This document shows positions 1 through 9,100 of a stretch of DNA of 9,700 bases, piece by piece (within the stretch, counting starts at the first letter, position 1; every line of letters begins with the position of its first letter). The stretch is from NCBI GenBank assembly GCA_021161135.1, contig JAGHBD010000078.1:1-9700 (forward strand), given 5' to 3'. The position numbers and the translations under genes were made by a program. Under the pieces are notes generated by a model. The model was given only the letters and a program-made list of their open reading frames with translations. It was not told where the DNA came from and did not search any database. This DNA is from Thermoplasmata archaeon (GTDB lineage: Archaea; Thermoplasmatota; E2; UBA202; JdFR-43).

Positions 1-5
1 AATAC

Positions 6-896
6 ATGAAAAAGGAAGAGTTCGCATATCTTTTCAAGGAGTCGCCAATACCACTATTCTGGATTCCAAAAGATGCATATAAATATGTACGAACCCACTC
101 CTTCATAAATGCAACACCTGCAGATGGAAAATTCCCTTTGGTTATATTCTCGCATGGCTATAGAGGATATCCTGCCCTCTATACTTCAATGATTGAAAAT
201 CTTGTGAGTCATGGTTTTATAGTTGCCGCCATAACACATCCATATGTTGCAGGAGTAACTGTATTTCCAGATGGCAGGGTTATTGAACTGCCCGACCTCT
301 CAAATAAGGATAGCCAATATATCCAATGGTATTTTGACACCGCTTTTGAGGAGGTTCTCGGAGACATAGATTATGTGTGCAACTATCTTCTTACATCCAA
401 CAAATGGTCTGGGAAAATAGATGCCAGCAGAATCGGCATATACGGACATTCATTTGGCGGCGGGGCGGCGGCGATGGCTTGCTATGGCAACCGCCACATA
501 AAGGCGGGGCTGGCAATGGATGGCTATTTCAGAGGAGAGGTTTTTGAGGAAGGAATGGCAAAACCTTTTTTCATGTTCTTTGTTGAGGGAAGATTTGAAA
601 GCGATGAAGCCCTGCAGAATTTCTGGGAAGTTCTGAAAGGCGATACCTATCGTGCATCTATACTGGGCTCAGCCCATCAGGATTTTACTGATTTACCACT
701 GCTTTTTCCACATTTCATGCCCAATATACCCAGAAGCGTGATACCTGGCTTTGGAAGCATCGATGGAAAGATGCTGATTAAAATAGTGAATACATTTACA
801 CTTGCTTTTTTTGATGTGTATCTCAATGAAAAGCCGCGGGATGAATTACTCTCGCTTGAGGATGAATTTGATGAAGTAATATTTGACTACAAGTGA
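6..896 (+). CDS. PAF-acetylhydrolase-like alpha/beta hydrolase (5' end may be cut)
   Basis: A serine esterase of the alpha/beta-hydrolase fold, closest by motif to the platelet-activating factor acetylhydrolase / dienelactone hydrolase / cutinase-like group. Visible landmarks are the oxyanion-hole strand VIFSHGYRGYP (about residues 46-56), the strand SHGFIVAAITHP (about 68-79), the nucleophile elbow GHSFGGG with Ser149, a probable acid Asp172 in AMDGYF, and a probable base His224 in GSAHQD. The triad order Ser-Asp-His fits the family. No signal peptide or membrane segment is visible from Met1, so it looks cytoplasmic as read. However, the frame stays open to the left edge of the window (the codon before ATG is TAC), and family members usually carry extra N-terminal sequence, so the real start could lie outside. 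The substrate cannot be told; small esters or oxidised/short-chain lipids are typical for the family. It ends 39 bases before the metalloprotease gene. Confidence 0.8.
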   Translation: MKKEEFAYLFKESPIPLFWIPKDAYKYVRTHSFINATPADGKFPLVIFSHGYRGYPALYTSMIENLVSHGFIVAAITHPYVAGVTVFPDGRVIELPDLSNKDSQYIQWYFDTAFEEVLGDIDYVCNYLLTSNKWSGKIDASRIGIYGHSFGGGAAAMACYGNRHIKAGLAMDGYFRGEVFEEGMAKPFFMFFVEGRFESDEALQNFWEVLKGDTYRASILGSAHQDFTDLPLLFPHFMPNIPRSVIPGFGSIDGKMLIKIVNTFTLAFFDVYLNEKPRDELLSLEDEFDEVIFDYK

Positions 897-907
897 TTAC
901 ACCAATT

Positions 908-916
908 TTTTTATAA
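908..916 (+). promoter_or_regulatory. TATA box, probable leaderless promoter of the metalloprotease gene
   Basis: The sequence TTTTTATAA lies in the 39-base gap between the hydrolase and protease genes. Its centre is about 23 bases before the ATG at 936. Archaeal transcription usually starts about 23-27 bases after the TATA centre, so the RNA should begin at or within a few bases of the ATG. No Shine-Dalgarno-like sequence precedes that ATG (the bases before it are pyrimidine-rich), which agrees with a leaderless mRNA. The T-run at 906-912 could also end transcripts of the upstream gene. Confidence 0.55.
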
Positions 917-935
917 CCATTGCCAATAACCCCTC

Positions 936-2335
936 ATGAAGATATTAAAGCTGATGGCAATCATTATGGCAATAATCTTGGGGTTAAGTGCTTCACCGGC
1001 AGAATTTTCAAAAAATGAGGATGTGATGAATGATTACGATCCTCTGGTGGATGTTAGTGTAACATTAGAATTTATTGCTTTGAGGGCAATTGATGAAATA
1101 GATGGTAATGAGCCGGATTTCTTTTTAAAAGTTTTTATAGATGGTGAGGAATACACAAGTCCTGTATGGAGAAATGAAAGATATATTTACAACTTCTGGA
1201 ACGTTTCCAGAAATGTAGATGATGATAAAGAAATTGTGGAAATAGAAATTCAACTTTTTGAACTCGGGGAAAATAGAAGTGTATTATGCGATATAGAGGG
1301 AGAGAATAACAGCCTACATCTCAAATACAGCATAAAAACCGGGAGATGGAACGGGGATGATTTCATTGGAGATGCGAGCGGTTATGGAAGAGCGAATGGA
1401 TGCGATGACGGAAGCATTTATGTAAATGAGAGAGATTGTGAATTATATTTCAACATATATCAGAATGATTTTGATGGGGATGGCATTCCATACTGGATGG
1501 AAGTAAATGAGTATGGGACCAATCCTACAATAAATGATGGCAGCATAGATTATGATAACGATGGCTTACCAACATCATGGGAATGGAGATGGGGATTCAA
1601 TCCATTTGAATATGAAAATCACTATGTGCTGGATTATGATAATGACGGCATAACAAATTTTGAGGAATATTTAATGTCCTCAGATCCTTTCAGAAAAGAT
1701 GTTTTTCTGGAAATCGATTATATGGACAACGGAGAGGGTTGTGTAGTTACCAATAAAGCCATAGAAATGCTCAAGAATCCGTTTCACAGAAGAAATATTA
1801 TCTTCCATGTTGAAATAGATGAGTCGATACCATTCGACTCCTTCACAAGTCAGCAAGAAGTTCTTGAGATATATAAAAATCACTTTCTTAACAATGGGGC
1901 AAACGGGAGAAGAAGCATATTCCATTATGGTATTTTTGTAAATGATTGTTTCCCAACTGGCTACTCATTTGCAGGGGATGGTCCAGCATTCTGGGGATAT
2001 GGACCGGGAACAAACAGTTTTGTTGTCTCAATTTCTCAGATGAAAAAATATGACAGATTTCGCCCCGATATACCCTTTGACTATTTCATTGCCTCGGTGA
2101 TAATGCATGAGATGGGGCACAACTTTGGCATAAGATTTGGAAATCCTCCTGGTTGCGATAATCAATTTTCAAAATATCCCTGGCAACTTGGCTACTACAT
2201 ATACAGAAATTACAAAAGCATAATGAATTATCGCTACACATACAAAATTCTTGATTATTCAGATGGTTCTCATGGAAAAAGGGATTTCAATGACTGGGCA
2301 CATATAAACCTGAGTTATTTTGAGTTGCCGGAATA

Positions 2336-2336
<1 letters not shown>
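936..2336 (+). CDS. Secreted zinc metalloprotease with calcium-type Asp loops
   Basis: A 466-residue exported protease. Residues 1 to about 21 form a Sec signal peptide (Lys at 2 and 5, a hydrophobic core, then SASPA before EF). A beta-rich region follows. Then come three D-x-D-x-D-G loops starting at Asp178, Asp205 and Asp233, spaced 27-28 residues apart, like thrombospondin type-3/EF-hand-like repeats that bind calcium and often stiffen secreted enzymes. The catalytic motif is HEMGH (His391, Glu392, His395) followed by NFG, with a downstream SIMNY (Met430) that looks like a metzincin Met-turn. The usual third zinc ligand (His or Asp at position 401) is Phe here; Asp in the nearby GCDN is a possible substitute. 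Six or so cysteines could form disulfides. The likely role is digestion of external proteins or processing of the cell surface. No C-terminal anchor is seen, so it is probably released. The stop codon overlaps the next start by one base (TAATG). Confidence 0.8.
2301..2308 (+). promoter_or_regulatory. Candidate TATA box for the small gene and KEOPS-gene chain (distal)
   Basis: CATATAAA lies inside the end of the protease gene, its centre about 31 bases before the ATG at 2336. It could give the downstream housekeeping genes a transcript of their own with a very short leader. AT-rich coding sequence produces such matches by chance, so this is tentative. It competes with the box at 2359-2367. Confidence 0.25.
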
Positions 2337-4216
<1,880 letters not shown>

Positions 4217-4220
<4 letters not shown>

Positions 4221-4756
4221 TATATTTTGTAACAAGTAATAAGCATAAATATGAGGAAATAAGCAAAATTTTGCAGCATGAAATAGAAATGCTTCATATT
4301 CCGTATCCAGAAATACAGGCTAACAGTCTCGAAGAAGTGGTGGAATATGGCATAAATTATCTTAAAAATAGGATTAATGGTCCATTTTTCATTGAGGATT
4401 CGGGTCTTTTCATCCAAGCACTAAAAGGTTTTCCCGGCGTTTTCTCTTCCTATGTCTTTAAATGCATTGGAAATAAAGGTATCCTCAAGCTCATGGAAGG
4501 AGTTATTGATAGAAAAGCGCAATTCATGTCAGTAATAGGATTTTATAACGGAGGGATGTACCTTTTTAGAGGTATTAGCGAGGGAAAAATAGCAGAGGAG
4601 GAAAGAGGGGACAGAGGATTTGGATATGATCCTATATTCATTCCAAACGGCAGTCAAAAAACATTTGGAGAGATGGAAATAGAGGAAAAAAATAAGTTCT
4701 CACATAGAGGAAAAGCAGCAATTAAGTTGAAACAATTCTTAGAAAATTTACTTTAA
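4217..4756 (+). CDS. XTP/dITP pyrophosphatase (HAM1/RdgB family)
   Basis: This house-cleaning enzyme hydrolyses XTP, ITP and dITP to monophosphates and pyrophosphate, keeping deaminated purines out of DNA and RNA. At 179 residues it has the family's usual length, with all signatures in order: the phosphate-binding TSNKHKYEE near the start (residues 6-14), the metal- and base-binding EDSGLFI with [10 protein letters not shown] (about 62-80), [10 protein letters not shown] (about 137-146), and SHRGKA (about 166-171) near the end. It follows bud32 with a four-base overlap and a good Shine-Dalgarno site, so it is the last gene of the rightward chain. Its stop (TAA, 4754-4756) overlaps the stop of the opposite-strand nuclease gene in TTAA. 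Cytoplasmic; nothing appears truncated. Confidence 0.95.
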
Positions 4757-5442
4757 AGACCGAGTTTTTTCTTTATCTCTTCTATATCTTTTTCCATTTT
4801 ATCCAGTTTAAGCATCAACTCGTATCTCATTAAAAAGCCAAGACAAATTCTTTTCAAATCACGAAATGAAAGACTTCTTGAAGGAAGGAATCCCTTTCTC
4901 GACAGCTTCGCTATCTCTTTCTCCATCTTTTCTTCTTTAACGCGAAGGATTTTAGCAGCATGAGAAAAATCTTCAGCTATCGCTATAGCCCTTATAACTT
5001 CCATTGATTTATCATCTATGCTTTCATACGGAAATGGAAGAAAGCCGTAATCCTCCATGACTTCTTCCATGCACTTCTTAACTATGCTTTCAAGCTCCTC
5101 TGGCTCTAGGAGAAGATGGTATTCACTAAATTCCATTATCTCCACGCCAAGCTTTTTAGCTGCTTCCTTTGTGGCTTCATCGCTTTTTTTGCATATAAGT
5201 AATGGCTTCAATCCAGCAAGTTGGGCATTTGCATATGCTTGGCGAATCGACGTGAGACTAGCTTTCCCAGATTTAACCTCCACCGCATATCTCTCTCCAT
5301 CCTTTTCTGCAACTATATCTATTTCCGCAATGTTCTCTCCCTTTGAATTTATTTTATAGTTGGTAGTGACTATTTTGAATCCCTTTCCCTCAAGCATTCT
5401 TCTTGCTATCCTCTCCGCAGATATTCCTCTCCTTTTTCCCGT
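4753..5442 (-). CDS. PD-(D/E)XK (RecB-like) nuclease-fold protein with C-terminal coiled coil; proposed ACG start
   Basis: A predicted endonuclease-fold protein. From an ACG start at 5442 it has 229 residues; the first ATG (5397) would give 214. The nuclease core is visible: helix 1 with [17 protein letters not shown] (Glu10), then [12 protein letters not shown] with Asp42, and [10 protein letters not shown] with Glu55 and Lys57, the D...ExK catalytic set. The later part (about residues 125-185) reads like a helix-turn-helix ([19 protein letters not shown]), and the end is a charged coiled coil ([14 protein letters not shown]). The ATG start would remove most of helix 1 and its conserved-type Glu. 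The ACG has an ideal GGAGG seven bases upstream, so I prefer it; a sequence error or a recent ATG-to-ACG change would look the same. It is probably transcribed with the two upstream surface-protein genes, although a TATA-like box lies at 5456-5465. The DNA or RNA substrate is unknown. Confidence 0.75.
   Translation of the reverse strand, partial: TGKRRGISAERIARRMLEGKGFKIVTTNYKINSKGENIAEIDIVAEKDGERYAVEVKSGKASLTSIRQAYANAQLAGLKPLLICKKSDEATKEAAKKLGVEIMEFSEYHLLLEPEELESIVKKCMEEVMEDYGFLPFPYESIDDKSMEVIRAIAIAEDFSHAAKILRVKEEKMEKEIAKLSRKGFLPSRSLSFRDLKRICLGFLMRYELMLKLDKMEKDIEEIKKKLGL
4765..4770 (+). terminator. Possible T-run terminator of the rightward gene chain
   Basis: Six Ts, followed by more T-rich sequence to about 4797, lie just past the pyrophosphatase stop and within the antisense of the nuclease gene. 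Archaeal RNA polymerase often stops at such runs without a hairpin. The Ts also simply reflect Lys codons on the other strand, so this is tentative. Confidence 0.3.
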
Positions 5443-5449
5443 GCTCTCT

Positions 5450-5454
5450 CCTCC
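5450..5454 (-). promoter_or_regulatory. Shine-Dalgarno site pointing to the ACG start of the nuclease gene
   Basis: On the minus strand GGAGG is followed by seven bases and then ACG (5442-5440). This is optimal spacing for a start codon, and no ATG, GTG or TTG lies in frame between the upstream stop (TAA, about 5478) and the ATG at 5397. The ATG at 5397 has only a distant, weak GGAGAGG. Confidence 0.55.
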
Positions 5455-5455
5455 G

Positions 5456-5465
5456 ATTATATATG
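5456..5465 (-). promoter_or_regulatory. TATA-like box before the nuclease gene
   Basis: On the minus strand CATATATAAT lies in the short gap after the membrane-protein gene. If it worked as a promoter, RNA would start near 5435, downstream of the ACG codon, and only the ATG at 5397 could be used from that transcript. It therefore competes with the ACG model, and may be chance AT-rich sequence. Confidence 0.25.
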
Positions 5466-5478
5466 CAGAAATATTATT

Positions 5479-6120
5479 TTAGCTTCTCTTTTTCCACTTG
5501 TAAGCTGCATATCCTCCAATAACTACAACAGCCAATGCAAAGCCAGCTAAAAACCAAACATCATGATTATCATTGTTCTCTTCATAAAATTCTTCTATCT
5601 CGCTGCTCACATTCTGTGTCACAGTCAAAAAGCTCTGATTCCATAATTTGCCTTCTGCATCTCTGTATGCCCTCACCCATACCTCAAATGATGAAACATT
5701 TTTTAGATCCTCTTTCGTAAGTCCTATTTTTTCCCTATCCACATATGCAACATTATAAAATTTCCATTTACTCCAGTTATTATCGTTGGTTGGTTCAAAA
5801 AGTAAAGTCTCCTCCGCCGTTATATTTAATGGACCTTCTATGAAAACACCGTTATAATTGGTAGAACCATCTTTATATACAACTACGAAAGCTATTCCAC
5901 AATGATGAGTATTTGAAGAAGCTTCTCCTCTAGCCTCTATTGTAATTTTTACCACATTCTCATTTATGCTTTCCATATCAAAGCTTGCATAATCTATTTT
6001 CGCCCATACGCTTTTATCTGTCGGCTCCTCATCCCCGGGATAGGAAGCCGCCGCTGGAATAGCGATTGCAAGAGTAAGAAATAGGAGAAGTAATTTATGG
6101 TTCATAAACGATGACATCAT
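5479..6120 (-). CDS. Exported single-pass membrane protein paired with the giant surface protein
   Basis: A 213-residue protein of no family I recognise. A signal peptide spans about residues 1-26 (NHK, then LLLLFLTLAIAIPAAAS). An extracellular domain of about 160 residues follows, beta-rich, with several N-x-S/T glycosylation sites (for example NIT, NWS, NVS and NQS). A single membrane helix (WFLAGFALAVVVIGGYAAY, about 189-207) and a basic tail (KWKKRS) come last, predicting an outside N-terminus and a short cytoplasmic tail. The start at 6120 is supported by GGAGG nine bases upstream (6130-6134), although Met6 at 6105 would begin right at the signal peptide. It overlaps the 3' end of the giant gene by 26 bases (11 if started at Met6). 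The giant protein shows no membrane anchor of its own, so this protein may hold it at the membrane; that is inference from gene order. Confidence 0.8.
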   Translation of the reverse strand: MMSSFMNHKLLLLFLTLAIAIPAAASYPGDEEPTDKSVWAKIDYASFDMESINENVVKITIEARGEASSNTHHCGIAFVVVYKDGSTNYNGVFIEGPLNITAEETLLFEPTNDNNWSKWKFYNVAYVDREKIGLTKEDLKNVSSFEVWVRAYRDAEGKLWNQSFLTVTQNVSSEIEEFYEENNDNHDVWFLAGFALAVVVIGGYAAYKWKKRS

Positions 6121-9100
6121 TCCATTCTACCTCCTCTACATTTCCTCTTCTGTCTATACTGTAAAACTCTATCTCATATTTGCCATAACCATCCAACTCA
6201 TAGAGATGTATTTCCTCGCCGAAATACTCTTTCCAGTTAAAAATGCTCTCCCACTCTCCCGTTTCATTATTCCACTTCCATATCCTATAGTATGTATGAT
6301 TTACTCCCGATGCTCCAGGTATTGGATAATCCACACTCTTCAATGTTATGTAAGTCGTTGGGGGTATATAATGGAGGAGATATACTCCATACATTGATAC
6401 ATTTCTTACTTCACCATGGAAAACTTTCCTGCTGTGTGGAGGCTCTGTATCATTTATGACTGTGGTTGTTTCATTATCTTCATCATAAAGCCCTTCATTT
6501 GATGTAACATTAGCAATGTTGTAGATTATACCAAATCCGTTCACTTTAACCACCACAGATATTGTGATGGTTTGTCCTGGTGTTACCGTGCCAATGTTCC
6601 ATACAAGCTCTCTTCCATTTATTTCATCTGGCGAGGGCGAGGCTGAAATAAACTGTGTTGCCCCATCAATAACATCCTTCACTACAACTCCTGTAGCATC
6701 TCCATCTCCAAGATTTCTGACTGTTATTGTATATTCTATTTTCCCTCCATATGCAACAGGGTCAGGATTATCTTCTTTCACTATCTCCAAGAAAGGATAT
6801 GCCATTGTTTGAGCTACAACATTCGTACTTTCATTATCCTCATCATATGCCCCCTCATCTGATGTTACATTAACATAATTGTATATCACCATATCAACAT
6901 CAGTTATCCCAACACTCGCATTGATAACATATGTTACGCTCCCCCCAGGTGCAAGCAATGGAATATTCCAAGTAATGGTATTTCCATTTATGATTCCGCC
7001 ATCTGCGTCTATTATTTGGAGTATTGGATTGAAGTTATCGGTGACGATAACGTTAGTAGCATTACCATTACCTGTATTTTCAACATGGATTGTGTATTCA
7101 AGATAACCGCCTGAATTAACTGGATCAGGGTTATCTGTCTTGGATATCACAAGCACAGGTGAAGAATGAACTATTATACTGGCTTCATCACTATCATTAG
7201 CGCCTTCATCACTTGTTATTTCAACATAATTTGTAAGGATTGTTCCATTTTCAAGTGGAGAATCGATGCGTAGCGTTACTGTTATTGTACCTCCAGAATG
7301 CGCCGGCAAACTACCTATCACCCAAGTATCGTTGCCAATTGTTGGTGATGGAGTTGCTGAGATAAATGTTGTATGCGACGGATATGTGTCATAAATCACA
7401 ACATTACTTAAATCCACATCACCTGGATTCGAATATGTTATTGTATAAGTTACGAGATCACCAGCCTCAACAATGCTAGATGATGCTTCCTTTTCTATAC
7501 TCACAAGCGGGATAACTACATTAGTTGTTTCCATAACTCTTCCGTTTCCAGCATTTGATGAAGAGTAGGTTGCAACATTTATGAGTGTACTTTCATTATT
7601 CATTGCAACTGTTCCAGTTATTGTTATTGTTACGCTTTCTCCAGCATTTATGGTGCCGATACTCCATTTATTGGTGGTGCCTGCATCTGGGGACGGAGAA
7701 GCTGAAGTAAAAATGAAATTGTTATCATATTGCTCTCGTATCACCACATTATATGCTGGTGCATCACCATTATTCGATACAGTGATGGTATATGTGAGTT
7801 GCTTTCCTGCCTGCACGGGATCGGGATTGTCAGATTTTGCTATTGTCAATGAAGGTGCTAAAACTGTTACATTTGTTGGGTCATCATCTGGAGGCGTGGA
7901 AGGATCATCTGTTGGATCCGTCGTATTATCATAATAAAGGAATCCCTGATTGGAAATAATTGTTCCAGATGGCACATTTCCTATTATAACTCTAAAAGAG
8001 ATATAAAGAGATGCACCTGCAGGAATGTTCCCATTCCATACTATCGTATTGTTTGTTGCGTCATATGAGATGTTACCAAAGGATACATATGATGAATTTG
8101 CAACATAACTTGTATTCTCCGGCACGGCATCAATGAATTTTCCTTTGTTAACAGCAATGCCTCCTGTATTATTTATCCATATCCTGTACTCAAGTTCATC
8201 GCCTGGCATCAATGGAGGGCCGTTTAAATCTACAGCAACTTTTGGATCTTCAATTTCATAGGCTAGCACCACAGTATCCACCAACACCTCTCCCTCTCCT
8301 TCAGCATAAGAGTAGTTTGCCAGATTATATATGATGACCCCATTTTCCAAATCATCTCTGACACTTGCATTTATGAAAAACAGTTTATAGGAATGAGATG
8401 GAATAGATACATTCTCCCATATGATTCTCCCACCGCTATCAGCACCACCTGCCGAGAAATTCAATATCTGGATAGCTGTTTCATCATAATCATCAATAAT
8501 TCTCAGCCCGCTGGCGGGGGCGTCGCCATTATTTGAAACATTGATTATGTAATGAAGTATATCGCCTGCTTTTATTGGATCTGGTACATCTATTTTATTT
8601 ATACTGATGTTTGGCTTAGGTAGGGCTTCGATTATAATATAAACTGTAGCTGTGTCAAAGCCACCCTTGCCATCTGATATGGTGTAGTTAAATTCATCGG
8701 AGCCATGATAATTTGGATTAGGAGTATAATAGACATAATTTCCATCTGTATATGCCGTTCCATGCAACGGGGATGTTGTTGAAATTATTGTTAGTGTGTC
8801 ACCATCTGCATCTGTGTCGTTAGCAAGCACATCGATTTGGTTATCTGCCGAATTTTCACTCACTTTTGCATAATCGTCCTTAGCAACAGGTGGATCATTC
8901 AACGGGGTTATAAGAATATGCACTATTGCAACGTTTGAGTCTGCTACGCCATCATTTGCCTTATATTCAAATGTGTCATTTCCATTATAGTTTTCATTTG
9001 GAACATATACAAATGAACCATTTGAGTAGAGAGTAAGTGTTCCATGTGATGGAGGAGTAATGAGGATTGCTTCAAGTGTGTCACCATCTGCATCTGTGTC

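Noticed and set aside
6095..6120. Frameshift splitting one gene into the giant and small surface proteins
   Set aside because: The downstream gene has its own Shine-Dalgarno site, start codon and signal peptide, so it is an independent gene.
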